Shown here: positions 14,301 to 32,248 of the stretch, one piece after another
How positions within the stretch are numbered: position 1 is the stretch's first letter
How the letters are laid out: every line of letters begins with the position of its first letter
DNA from: Lichenostomus cassidix
Lineage: Eukaryota; Chordata; Aves; Passeriformes; Meliphagidae
DNA length: 64,000 nucleotides
Direction of reading: 5' to 3'
Assembly (NCBI GenBank): GCA_008360975.2
Contig: CM039183.1
Location: 43,081,850 to 43,145,849 of the forward strand
The notes under the pieces: generated by a model
Told to the model about the DNA's origin: nothing
Database searches by the model: none
What the model saw: only the letters and a program-made list of their open reading frames with translations
Program-made: the position numbers and the translations under genes

Positions 14301-16755
14301 GCAGTACTAGCTTCACTGGGGCAGTTGTGGAAAAGAAAAAATTCAAGTCTTATTAAACGGATTCAGCATTCCCACCCTATTAGCCAAGGCACTCAAAACA
14401 GCTATCAGAGCTTGCCCTAGCATACAAACCAGGTACTTCTGGGTTATCAGATATAAGACTAAATTTGCATTTAAGGCTACATTTAAACCTATGCTATCTA
14501 AAATTTTGTTTGCATCTAATTTTGCAGGCTCAAGAAAACTAAAAATTATTAGAGCAATGTGTGTGTCTATGATGCCTATTACAGGCAAATAGCATTTATA
14601 GACATAATGAGACTGTTACCATGCCGTCCATCAAAATCAGAATTGACACCCAGGCTTGCTGAAACACAGCTCAGGAGAGCTTTGCTGTGAGCTAAAATGT
14701 GAATTTACAGTGTCATCATACACCAAAGAGTGTAGAAAATTGCTCAGGTTTGACAGAAGAGTGCTACTTTTGTCTTATGCTGTTTGGGTTTTTTTTCAAG
14801 GCAGGATGGAAATTTGATTTACCCTAAGACAATGTTAAAAGCTGAACTAAAAAGATACATTGAAGTGACCAGCAAGACAGAAGGAAAATATGCTAACCTG
14901 TCAAAATTAACTGAGAATTTCTACTTTTTACTTTTAAGGGTTAGAAGGAAAAAGAAAAACTTCTTCAAAAAGCTCCATTAAAAACAGAACCTTCTGCAAT
15001 TTCACAGTATTTTTATTAAGTGCAAAATAACTTTCCCTGTAAAATAAAAGAGCACCCCAGCCATTGCCACATGAAGAATATGGCTACTAAGTTTTACCTT
15101 ATGCTACCTAAACAGTTCAAGCACAAATATTATACTTCAACCAGCTATTAAAGATATGTTTCTTGATATCAGCCACTAACTTAATATTTGTCACGTTACA
15201 GAAACCTTCAATAGCACCTCAAATCTTAGGAAATCATGTTTGCAAGAGGTTAAGGGGAAAATATCTCTTCTGTAGAAAACCATCTCAGCAGACAGACTCA
15301 CTAAGAGCTATTTCTACTCCCACACTCAGGTACTGACTGCTGGGTCACCATCAACTATCCACTTAACCTCTCAAAAATCCTATGTGAGGCAATTCCTGAA
15401 TCACCGAGGAGAATCTGCCTTTGAAGAACCTTACACAAGGCTGAACGGAGACAGAGACAGGCTAGAGTGTTCTCAAAGTATCTCACTTCTACTTAAACTT
15501 TGTCACCTAGTACCTTACTATTAATCTAGCAGCATCATTAGTACAAACTGTTAGCTGGTCTGAAAGACACACCTCAAAGAATTCTCCTTAAGTTAAAAAT
15601 CAGTTCTGTGCCAAAAAGATAAAGTTACATTTTTAATTGATCCTTCTGCCACCCAACTGCTCATAGTACAAACCCAGAGAACAGTAGAAGCCAATCTGTT
15701 TTGACATTTAGAAGATCCTATCCCTGAGAAAACTTGCTTTCACAAGTACACTTCTCCTACTCACTTGAGCCTGCATATTATTTGTCTCCTTTTCACTGGT
15801 AAAGGAAAACTAACCACACCATACCAAAATTTTACATCTAATTCCATTAGTTTTTGCTATTTACCCCAGGGATATCATTGTCTTGCCTTATCAGTGCAAT
15901 TTTTTTCTTAAGGCAAATGCCATAAAAAAACTGTTAACAACCATTTGCTATGGTCTTGATGACTACAGACTGAAATTTCAACTTTCTATCTTGCATAGTT
16001 TCAAGCTTTCCAAAAGCCCAACCTTTGTGCTCTTACAGTCTGCCCCATGGTCTATTCCAAACAGCTTTGTTTCAGACACCTGTATTAATAGTTTTCAAGT
16101 TTGCCAGTAATTTTGACTTGATCACTTTACATGGTTTTGTTCCTGACAGAAATGGATGCCATTCTTTCTGCAGCCAGTAATCTATTACCACTCTTTCTAA
16201 GGTGATTTGTTACTGTTTAAATTATTGTATTTTTATTTTCTCAGGAAATGACACAAGGTTTTAAACTTAATTAAAAGCATTGGAAGACCAGCCATAACAT
16301 TAAAAATAATTTTTAGTGTTCTCATTTTAAGATCATTTACTCTGATGCCCAAATATTCTGGATTTTAAAGTAGTACTATAGGGACACACAAGTGCAGATA
16401 AATCTTTATTGCCATAACTTCGTTTTTTCAAAAATGAGCATTGGGTTTTTAATAGGTCGTAGTTTTATGTCTGTATATGTACAACATTACAACTGCGTAT
16501 TTCAATAATAATGAAGTTAGTGATACTTTGATAACTCAACACAGTGTATTTATAAAATGAATTCTTATCAAAATACACTTTTCACTGGGATAATAAATAA
16601 AATCCTGCGAAACCCACCTACACAAAGTTAATTTTAACTCTGGTAGAACCCGATGTGGTACACAGTCCATTAACTACTATGTTTGCCCCTTTATCCCCCT
16701 ACTGATGCTCATCTTCTGGGGTAAGAAAACTTTTTCCCCCCGTTGTGGTGTGACC
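11372..16755 (-). other. TOMM20: TOMM20 3' UTR and downstream sequence, end uncertain
   Basis: AT-rich sequence follows the TOMM20 stop codon on the minus strand. AATAAA signals in the sense direction lie at 16405-16410 (3' UTR of about 0.35 kb), 15012-15017 (about 1.7 kb) and 11372-11377 (about 5.4 kb). Human TOMM20 has a 3' UTR of a few kilobases as I recall, which favours the middle site, but the sequence alone does not decide. Reading frames inside this stretch are short and show no family resemblance. Confidence 0.45.
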
Positions 16756-24673
<7,918 letters not shown>

Positions 24674-24724
24674 CAGCCCGCGGCGGCACAGGGCGCCCCA
24701 CGCGCTGCCTGAGCGGGGGCCGGG

Positions 24725-24735
24725 GCGCGTGCGCG
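24725..24735. promoter_or_regulatory. TOMM20: NRF-1-like site
   Basis: GCGCGTGCGCG reads CGCGCACGCGC on the other strand and matches the NRF-1 palindrome YGCGCAYGCGCR at all but the last position. NRF-1 drives many nuclear genes for mitochondrial proteins, so the setting fits. Confidence 0.5.
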
Positions 24736-24813
24736 GGAGGAGGCGCGCGGGGAAAGAGGCGTGGCCTGAGCTGAGGGGCTCGTGCGCGCGGCGCCGTGAG
24801 GGGAGCGGGGTGC

Positions 24814-24854
24814 GGGATAAGGGATAAGGGATATGGGATAAGGGATACGGGATC
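24814..24854 (+). repeat. GGGATAA-type heptamer repeat with G-quadruplex pattern
   Basis: Six successive 7-bp units begin GGGATA or GGGATC (GGGATAA, GGGATAA, GGGATAT, GGGATAA, GGGATAC, then GGGATC). The G3-N4 spacing satisfies the usual G-quadruplex pattern on the plus strand. It sits between the TOMM20 CpG island and a CR1 fragment. Confidence 0.85.
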
Positions 24855-24885
24855 CCGGGGAAACAGCTCCGGGAGCACCGCCTCC

Positions 24886-25281
24886 AGCCTGTGACCCAAC
24901 ACCGCCCTGTCAGCTAGACCGTGGCACTCTGTGCCACATCCAGTCTTTCCTGAAACACCTCCGGGGACAGTGACTCCACCACCTCCCTGGGCAGCCCATT
25001 CCAGTGTCTGATCACCCTTTCTGGGAAGAAACCCCTCCTCGTGTCCAGCCTGAACCTCCCCTGCCACAGCTTGAGGCTGTCTCCTCTCATCCTGTCCCTT
25101 GTTGCCAGGGGGAAGAGACCGATCCCCTTCTGGCTACTTTCAGGGAGTTTTTGAGAGCAATAATGTCTCCCCTGAGCTTCTTTTACTCCAGGTTAAAAGT
25201 CCCCAGCCCCCCAGCCACTCTTAAGACTTATGCTCTAGACCCTTCACTAGCTCCATTGCCCTTCTCTGGACAGCCAAAAAA
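24886..25281 (-). mobile_element. CR1 LINE fragment (avian), minus orientation
   Basis: The plus strand reads as the complement of the CR1 3' region. Recognisable pieces are the CTCCACCACCTCCCTGGGCA segment, CCATTCCAGTGTCTGATCAC, and TGCCCTTCTCTGGACA near the right end. The usual 3' terminal octamers are missing at the left, so the copy is truncated at both ends. It fills much of the gap between RBM34 and TOMM20. The plus-strand open frame over it has no coding meaning. Confidence 0.92.
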
Positions 25282-25514
25282 GCACCCAAATTAAGGTAAC
25301 AATTTCTATTTCATCACAGATTCAGTCTGCATGTGAGTCACTTTCTTCTATAGTCACTGTGGGTAATCCTACATAGCTCCAAAGTAAGAATTCACAGTTA
25401 ACCTCTGCAGCAAGACTCGGCTGGAGATGGATTCCTGGAACACAGGAATAAAATCATGCAGCACCTCCTGCTGCCTTCTGCGAGAAGCCAAATGGCCCAG
25501 AGCAAACACCAAGA

Positions 25515-25584
25515 ATGACAACAGCTGTTATTAGCAAACAAAATTTATGACATGACACTCTCATATACATCCATCTGTGTAACA
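25515..25584 (-). other. RBM34: RBM34 3' UTR, probable end
   Basis: After the RBM34 stop, the only hexamer resembling a poly(A) signal nearby is CATAAA in sense, at about 25546-25551, followed by a T/G-rich stretch. If used, the 3' UTR is under 100 nt. No AATAAA occurs in sense before the CR1 fragment, so the end could be further left. Confidence 0.35.
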
Positions 25585-25896
25585 CTAATTAGCATTTTTA
25601 TCAGATTGATTTTTACCAAAGGACTGTTTGTTTTTCCCAGCTTTACTCCTAGGAATAGTTTTTAGTCTTTTTGGTTTCGTGCTCTTCTTTAATGGGGTTG
25701 CTTTTTCACCAACAAAAGAATCATTAGAGCAGCTCTTTTCTTTTTTCTTCTTCTTATCAACTCTGTCCTTGGGAGCACGAGACTGGTCTGGAGTTTTCTG
25801 TGCTTTCCTCTTGCCCGCTATGCGCTGCACCCGTATGTTTCTTCCCATCAGAACAGAGTTGTTGAGTTTCAGAGCGAGATGTACAGCATCTGTATT
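25585..25896 (-). CDS. RBM34: RBM34 coding exon 10 (end of RRM2, basic tail)
   Basis: Starts NTDAVHLALKLNNSVLMGRN, then a Lys-rich tail containing SFVGEKATPLKK, like human SLFIGEKAVLLKT, and ends KNAN with TAG at 25585. The acceptor is TTTGTAG|AATACA. Confidence 0.94.
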   Translation of the reverse strand, partial: NTDAVHLALKLNNSVLMGRNIRVQRIAGKRKAQKTPDQSRAPKDRVDKKKKKEKSCSNDSFVGEKATPLKKSTKPKRLKTIPRSKAGKNKQSFGKNQSDKNAN

Positions 25897-28800
25897 CTAC
25901 AAAACCAGACAACCAGCTTAAAAGCAGCATTACTTCCAACTGATTGCTTTTAAACAGCTTTTACCTTTCTTTAAAATTTGCAAGCACGATTTTACAATGA
26001 AGAGCACTCAAACTGCTCTGCTTAGGGAATGACAAAACATCCCTGCTCCGGAACACCAGCACCCCCACACAGCCCACACACTGAGGCACAGATACTTGAA
26101 AACAGGCTGTGAAGCAGTTTACATGAGACACCAAAAAATGAGGCAGACAGACAAGGAGAAATTGGGAAAAAAACATTGGGCTGCAGGAAATTAACTAAGG
26201 AAGATGAGGCTGAGAGGCTGCCATGAGAAAGGAATCAAAAGTGGAGAGCCAGGAAGCAAACCAGCTGCAGGAAAGAATTCCACTCATACTTTGACACAAA
26301 AGAAATGGGAGAACACTGCAGTTATAACAAATAAAGTCATCCATCCCTCCTTTAAGGCCCTACTTTAAAGTCACGTCTTTCACTCCTGCGCATACAAAAC
26401 CTACAATAGTTTGTTTTGTATTTGCTTTCACAGATATAAAGCTGCTTTCACCACACACAACAATGCTACCATTTAATATCACACATATACACATACACAC
26501 CCCAAAAAATTACTCAGAAGAAGATAAAAATGCTCTAAAGGCAGACCCAAACAGAGGTTTTGAAGCATTCCCATGTGCTGGAGCAGGCCGTTCACACGTA
26601 CCCCAAAGAGGACATAGCCGAAGCCTTTCCCCAAGCCCGTCCTCCTGTCTCTCACAACTCGCACTGCCACGACATCCCCGCAGACATGGAAGTGTTCCCG
26701 CACGGCGTCATCACGGATGTCTGCAGGCAACACAACGCAACAGATGCCTCTTCAGGGAGTCACACGGCTTTAAAAGCCTGGCCCAAATCCAATGATTTCA
26801 CATTTACCCATTCAGGGACACAAACAAATACATTTAAATATATATTATCATATGAGTGACGATAGGTAGGCAAGTATCAGTGGTTCAAAAAATGCCAGCA
26901 AGTTGACAATGCAGACTTTATAAAGGGCTATTTACTTTGACAGTTACTGATTCTCCAGCTCTGAAGAGTACAACATAAATCACAAATAAGGACGAAGGCA
27001 AAGGCCGAAATAAATTTTTCAAATTATTTTGTTTATGGTTGGAACATAGTAGAAATTAAGATTACTGTTATACATTTTTGTAGCTCCTCCTTATGCCAGA
27101 ATTTTCTTTCTAAGAATTAATGCTGATGATAATGAGCTTGAGCTGGCAGTTCTTCAACTGCTCATTGATTCAGAATTTTAGCTGAATGGGCCAGAAGGGA
27201 TTTACAGTTTCCAACCACAGCTGCTATACAATTATTCTGATAATGGCTGGACATGTGAGGCTTTCTCCATCTCATGCCTAGGCAAACAAGCATGATGTGC
27301 CATCATAAAAACACAGGTTATTTTCTTTTTTTTTGTATAGGTACACTTTGTACAATCCCCTGACGTAGGTATAAACCTCTCTCTGCTAAGGGGAGGAGCT
27401 GAACTCAATAGTATGCGTTTAAGTACAGCAGTGAGACCTAGATGTGCTGAGAAAGGTCCAAGCTGCTGAAGTAATCTCAGAGCACAGCTAATCACAGAAT
27501 ATTCTGAGTTGGAACTGGCCCACAACGATCATCAAGTCCAACTCTTAGCCCTGCCTGGACAGAGTCACTCAGCCCATGGCTCATAGAAAGCATCAAAATC
27601 AGAAGCCATCACTGTCAATCACTTGGAATTGGTTTACAAAAAGGTATTGGTAACCCTTGAATGGTTTAGAAAGCCATGGTTATGCAACTTGGTCATATTT
27701 AGTTGAAAAACATGAAGCAACAACAAGAACTAAAAGTGTTTGCAGTGCTACCTACAATGAAAAAAAATCAAGCTGCAGAACTTGAGAGAAACTTACAACC
27801 CCTTTAGGTATTTCAATTAACAAATAAGAATTAATTCTAGCAAAAGGTATTTGTCTACCTAAAGATGCTGCCCTAAATACCAAGAAATAAAGAGCCTCAT
27901 GTCAACATATTCAATAAAGGCTAAATAATGGTGTATGACAATCCCTTTTAGACTTACCATATGAAAGATTTCCCAAGAATACAGATCGTTTATTGTCATG
28001 CTAAAGACAAGAAGAGAGACAGGACAGTATGTTATTTGTTACAGAAAATAACAAAACAACCAAACAAAAACAATAAAAACCACACAACCGAATCAGAAAA
28101 GGGAATTTCTAGCCACACATCTTACTTACCGAACTGGTTTTAGATGCAGTGTCAACTCTGATGTGAAATCCACTAGCAATTTCTGTTCCATTCCTTTATG
28201 ATCAAAAGCAAAAATTTTAAAAGTGAAATAAATGTTACTTAATTGACAATGTCACCACACAGGAGTATTCCAAAAGCAAAGTTACTTTTAAGTTTGAACC
28301 AACGTTTTATTTTGATTCAAGCAAAAGAGGGGAGGTTGTTTAAATTTAGCTGTACATCTACCTGATCTACCTCTTCAACAGGGAATGAGGAACAAAACTG
28401 AGACTTACTCCTTCAGAGCCTTCTGGGCATCACATTCTTCCTTAAAGACAACATAAGCATTGACAAACTTTGCATTTGGGTGCACCTTATGCCTGGAACA
28501 AGAAAATGACAAATTAGTGCTTAAATCCTGCTGATGCTGTGCAGTGCACAAGCACTTCTGGCTGAACACATTTATGCCTTTGCTTGTTTTGTGCACACTG
28601 ACAACTTCATTTCCCTTGCAGGTCAAGCTAACCCTGTATTTGCAAGGGAGTCCCAGCCCATATATGCACCCTGAGCAAGCTTCCTCAGCTGACAAAGAGA
28701 CTCGAAGAAATTAAAGACTTCTAGCACCTTCCTCCTACCTAAAATGTAAGAAATGCAACCTCAGTCAACAAATTACTAGTACACGTGGTACATAATTCTT

Positions 28801-31800
28801 TATTACTTTTTAAGAAAACTTAAAGACACAAAGGTAATGACAAATGATAAAGAAACACAAAATACACAGAAAGGACTTAATACAGACAAACTTTTAACAA
28901 CCAACACTTAAACATTGTTTAGGCCTTGAAAAATAATACACAAAATTCACAAGAGGAACCTACTTGATTGCTGCTACCTTTTTGGATACAGTATCGTCTG
29001 CTGGAATCTTAAGGATAAAAAAAGTTTGAGTTAGGTGGGTCTAGTGTCAACTTAACACAAAGTCTTTCTGTAAGACAAAGAGGAATTCAAACAGGTGCCA
29101 CCCAAAGACACGTAGCCAATACAGTGAGCAAACGATGGAAGTGGCTCATTCTAGAGATAGTCTAAAAACCCCCTGGAGTTAAGGAGCTGGCCTTGACTTT
29201 GACACATTTCTTGAGTTCCAAGAGGGTTATCATCAACTGTTTCAGTGAGTACACTGATTTACAATCAATGTGTCTTTGCTACTATGATTTAAAAATGGGT
29301 GAGCAATGCCTTAACTAAATGAGCAATAATAAATCAGCTGCTGCTAAATGGAAAAATGCATCTGTGGTGCTCCTCAGCTAACATCTCCAAGGCTTCTTTT
29401 AATAGCAAAACCCACATACCCCTAAACCACTTCTGAACTAATGAAAGTACAAGCCTTACAAATACTACTGCCCTTTAACATCAAAAAATTATTTTGTTAT
29501 ATAACATTAAAGGAAATAACATACCAGAGACCGGAAGCGAATGGATTGGATTGGTCCATACTTCTTAAAAAGAGATTTCAGTTCCTAAACAGATAATATT
29601 ACAAATGTTCAGTACTTTTTTTCAACCTGGTAATGAGAATTATGTTTTAGTATTTATAAGTAATACTGTTCTTGCACTGTTTTCCTTTTACTTATAGGAG
29701 GTTCCTTAAAGGGCTACTAAAAAAAATGCAAATAATTCACAACTATTTCTGTGCTTTTTGTGCCAGTTTCTTCTTCCACAGATAGCCAAAACTGAAGTTG
29801 TGTCTCCTACTGTGGAAGAAAGTATAAATTTAACATGTTTTATGTAATGACCTGAAGCACCGTTTGCATACAAAATTAGAGGCAAACTAACTTTGTAAAT
29901 GCAGTTCTCATTTATTCAGTCATTTTTTCATTGACAAGAAACTGACCAAGTCTAGTCAAGAAAGAGTCATCGCATCCACTGCTGTAGGAAACCCAACTCC
30001 AGGAAACCAGAGATTGTCTCTAATGGCTTCTGAGAACTAGCACTATTTCCTACTTTCCAATCAGTTCCAATCACAAATGTCTATGATTCTTTCTCTGCTG
30101 AAAACATCCTCTCAAACTGAGGACTGCTGTCACTCCTTTCGTTCCTTCAGCTGTCAGAACCCACCCACGTACCTGAACAGTACAGTTGACAGGCAAGTTT
30201 CCAACAAACACCGTTCTTCTGTCTGCTGCTTCATCAGCCACCCTTTTTCTCTTTTGCCGTTTTGCAGGAGCACCCGTAGCTGAATTAACAACATTTTTGG
30301 TGATGGCTTGAGAAACCTTTTTCTTTTGCTTCACTTTGTTTTGAAACAGTTTTTGATTCTCCTCCTCATCTGCCTGCTCCAAAGCGTTCTCTCTGACCAG
30401 AAACAGACAGGCAAGTTACAATTGATGGGAAAAAACAGGGGTTTTGAGGTCAAAGAACTAAAGCCTCCAAGATATTTTAACTTGCATTTTCAATTACTAT
30501 GTTCAACTTAAAATTTCAAACATTATTTTGTTTACTCTGCATTAAACAAACATATCTGACCATTCAGCAACATGAAAAGTTATTTGCTGTCCCCAGGACA
30601 CTGCATTCACTATTTACCAGGAGCAATACAGAAATACATTAGAATTAAATAACTGAAGGGGAAAAAAAGAAATCATCCTTGCATGCTAGAACTAAGAAGA
30701 GATTTAACACTTCCCAATATCCTGGACACTCAGAACAAACCTCTGGAATACTGCCATGCACTACCAAACTTCTATCTATACAAACCCGCCAGAAGAGCAG
30801 ATCTGAAGGAGCCTCTGGAAGGCTACAGACATAAACACAGCAAACAGGTTCCATGGGCATGGAGGAAGCAACAACACCCAGTGCCAGGGAGAGGATGAGA
30901 TGTTAACCTCGAGCTACAATCAAGCACACTTCATTATCCACACTGCACTGTAGAGTGACCAGCCTTCAGCCTGCTCTGACAGTGCCTCACGTCAAGCATT
31001 TAAGAGAACAGAGAGGCTCTGTGTCACTGCAGAGGCCCAGCAGGATAGACAGCTCACTCTGCCTGGCTCCTTGCTCTTGCTGAAATCACCTCTGCTGGAT
31101 AAAGCTAAGGACAGCTAGAAAGCACATCCCTATGCCAGGGATGTGTCTTCATCCGCTAACACAGCATGTGCACTTCATGGACCTAGTGTTCCAAGAAGCT
31201 GCATTACTTCCTCCTTCAGGGGAAAACTACAGACAATTTGCACAATCTTAAAAATAATCTTAAACACCAAGTTGAAGATGGGTAGTAGAGGAGAACTTCA
31301 TTGTTTCATCGAACTCATATTATGGTTAAAGTAGGTGTTGTGGGGTTTAATTTTATCATAAAATGGGTTCACCTACTCACCTCTCTGACAGTTTTTTCTC
31401 TGCTTCTGAATGTTCCTTTTTTCTGGCCTTCTTTGCTTTTACTGGAGCTTCTTGTATGACGGACGAACTCTGGTCTTCTGACACTTTCTCGTCTTCTTCT
31501 ACACGCTTCCTTTTTTTTTTCCCCTTTAAAAATTGGTAAGAGAAAGACTTGAAAGACAAAATTCCAGGAACGCCCTGCAACTACTTCACATACTGCGAAT
31601 TACTGGGAGCGCCGCTGCCGAGCTCACGCACCCTAGCCGCCCGGCCAGGCGGCACTCCTCACTCACCCCCGGCACGGCCACCACCACCGGCGGGGAGGCG
31701 GCGCAGAAGAGGCGAGCGAGGGGCGCAGCGGGCGCCGTGCCCGCTCCGAGGCTGCCCGACACCTGCCCCACCACGTACTCCTCCTCCTTCTCCCCCAGGG

Positions 31801-31846
31801 CCGCCGGTGTGTGCCGCGCCCCCGCGCCTCTCCGGCGGGCCGGCAT
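25585..31846 (-). CDS. RBM34: RBM34, RNA-binding motif protein 34 (ten coding exons)
   Basis: RBM34 is a nuclear, probably nucleolar, protein with two RNA-recognition motifs, related to yeast Nop12, a ribosome-biogenesis factor. Minus-strand exons are 31667-31846, 31381-31523, 30173-30392, 29525-29584, 28964-29007, 28409-28492, 28130-28193, 27958-28000, 26602-26720 and 25585-25896. They join in frame to 1269 nt, 422 residues plus stop (human about 430). The N-terminal 165 residues are low-complexity and Lys/Arg/Glu-rich. RRM1 runs from about 168 to 265 (RNP2 TVFVGNLP, RNP1-like NAYVVFKE). RRM2 runs from about 271 to 347 (RNP2 SVFLGNLS, RNP1 KGFGYVLF at 311-318). The C-terminal 75 residues are a basic tail. 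The start at 31846 has an optimal CCCACCATG context. It shares a strand with TOMM20 and ends about 1 kb upstream of it. Confidence 0.95.
26602..26720 (-). CDS. RBM34: RBM34 coding exon 9 (RRM2 core)
   Basis: 119 bp encoding DIRDDAVREHFHVCGDVVAV, then RVVRDRRTGLGKGFGYVLFG with the canonical RNP1. GC-rich compared with its flanks. Acceptor CTGCAG|ACATCC, donor TTTGGG|GTACGT. Confidence 0.94.
27490..27583 (-). mobile_element. CR1 3' end fragment, minus orientation
   Basis: The plus strand reads ATCACAGAATATTCTGAGTT, then GATCATCAAGTCCAACTC, the complement of an avian CR1 3' terminus. About 95 bp remain, in RBM34 intron 8. Confidence 0.85.
27958..28000 (-). CDS. RBM34: RBM34 coding exon 8 (start of RRM2)
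   Basis: 43 bp encoding HDNKRSVFLGNLSY plus one base. Human has VFVGNLPY, so Pro is replaced by Ser here. Acceptor TTTAG|CATGAC, donor TATG|GTAAGT. Confidence 0.93.
28130..28193 (-). CDS. RBM34: RBM34 coding exon 7
   Basis: 64 bp encoding NGTEIASGFHIRVDTASKTS and a final Ser; the last strand of RRM1 and the linker. Acceptor ATAAAG|GAATGG, donor GTTCG|GTAAGT. Confidence 0.94.
28409..28492 (-). CDS. RBM34: RBM34 coding exon 6
   Basis: 84 bp encoding HKVHPNAKFVNAYVVFKEE and CDAQKALK; RNP1 of RRM1. Acceptor TTCCAG|GCATAA, donor AAGGA|GTAAGT. Confidence 0.94.
28964..29007 (-). CDS. RBM34: RBM34 coding exon 5
   Basis: 44 bp encoding IPADDTVSKKVAAI plus two bases of Lys; the RRM1 loop insertion. 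Acceptor CTTAAG|ATTCC, donor ATCAA|GTAGGT. Confidence 0.92.
29525..29584 (-). CDS. RBM34: RBM34 coding exon 4
   Basis: Exactly 20 codons, starting ELKSLFKKYGPI and ending IRFRSL; RRM1 helix 1 and strand 2. Acceptor TTTAG|GAACTG, donor CTCTG|GTATGT. Confidence 0.94.
30173..30392 (-). CDS. RBM34: RBM34 coding exon 3 (start of RRM1)
   Basis: 220 bp: REN ALEQADEEENQ, a Lys-rich linker, then DRRTVFVGNLPVNCTVQ, the first strand of RRM1. Acceptor GGTCAG|AGAGAA, donor GTTCAG|GTACGT. Confidence 0.93.
31381..31523 (-). CDS. RBM34: RBM34 coding exon 2
   Basis: Encodes the basic GKKKRKRVEEDEKVSEDQ and on to KKEHSEAEKKLSE plus two bases. Acceptor TTTAAAG|GGGAAA, donor GAGAG|GTGAGT. The ten-A run after the acceptor is a possible slippage site. 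Confidence 0.9.
31667..31846 (-). CDS. RBM34: RBM34 coding exon 1
   Basis: Sixty codons from MPARRRGAG to VVVAVPG. The segment EEYVVGQVSGSL aligns with the human YRLGQVASSL. It is GC-rich within the CpG island and diverges more than other exons. Donor CCGGGG|GTGAGT, phase 0. Confidence 0.85.
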
Positions 31847-31880
31847 GGTGGGCACCGAGGGCAGCGGGAACAGGCTCAGC

Positions 31881-31895
31881 TCGCGTCACTTCCGA
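31881..31895 (-). promoter_or_regulatory. RBM34: ETS/CRE-like composite site, RBM34 promoter
   Basis: In sense this reads TCGGAAGTGACGCGA, 35 bases upstream of the RBM34 ATG. It joins an ETS core (CGGAAGT) to a CREB/ATF half site (TGACG), a pairing common in CpG-island promoters near the start site. Confidence 0.6.
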
Positions 31896-32024
31896 CGCGC
31901 GGCGCCGGGCGGTGCTCCCGGGACCGCCCCGCTCCCTCCTCCGCCGCCCCCCGCAGCCCTGCTGGAGCCGCTCATCCTGCCGCGCTCCGTCTGGGCACCG
32001 TGGAAACATCCAACAGCACCATGA

Positions 32025-32248
32025 GGTGGACACAGACTTAAGCTGTGCCAGGGGACGTTGAGGTTGGACATGAGGAATTTCAACACAGCAAGGATGATTG
32101 GACATCGGAATTGATTTCCAGGGAGATGGTAGAGTCAGCATCTCTGAAGTGTTTAAGGAAAGACCGGACATGGCACTGAATGGTGTTTGGACATAGATTG
32201 GACTCGATGATCTCAGAGGGATTTTCCAACCTAACTGATTCTGTGATG
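32025..32248 (+). mobile_element. CR1 LINE 3' end, plus orientation
   Basis: It runs from AAGCTGTGCCAGGGG and GAGGTTGGACATGAGGAA to TTGGACTCGATGATCTCAGA and CCAACCTAACTGATTCTGTG. That is the normal CR1 3' terminus, so only the 5' side is truncated. It lies about 180 bp upstream of the RBM34 ATG, just outside its CpG island. Confidence 0.9.

Larger units (their letters stand above)
25897..27957 (-). other. RBM34: RBM34 introns 9 and 8
   Basis: Intron 9 (25897-26601) and intron 8 (26721-27957) flank exon 9. Intron 8 carries a short CR1 piece. No other feature is recognised. Confidence 0.75.
28493..31380 (-). other. RBM34: RBM34 introns 5 to 2, flanking exons 3-5
   Basis: Introns 28493-28963, 29008-29524, 29585-30172 and 30393-31380. 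They are AT-rich; no mobile element or RNA gene is recognised. Open frames running past donors at 28409 and 30173 end quickly in intron sequence. Confidence 0.75.
31600..31990. promoter_or_regulatory. RBM34: RBM34 promoter CpG island
   Basis: Very high GC and CpG density over exon 1 and about 150 bp upstream. No TATA box. The many overlapping open frames on both strands are by-products of composition. Confidence 0.8.

Noticed and set aside
25004..25294. 96-codon plus-strand frame
   Set aside because: It is the antisense of a CR1 fragment and has no coding relation to the CR1 proteins.
28405..28695. Long frame overlapping RBM34 exon 6 and continuing into the intron
   Set aside because: Similarity to RBM34 is confined to 28409-28492, with good splice sites at both ends.
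31533..32171. Open frames of up to 170 codons on both strands around the RBM34 promoter
   Set aside because: They are CpG-island by-products; only the frame starting at 31846 on the minus strand joins in frame to the rest of RBM34.
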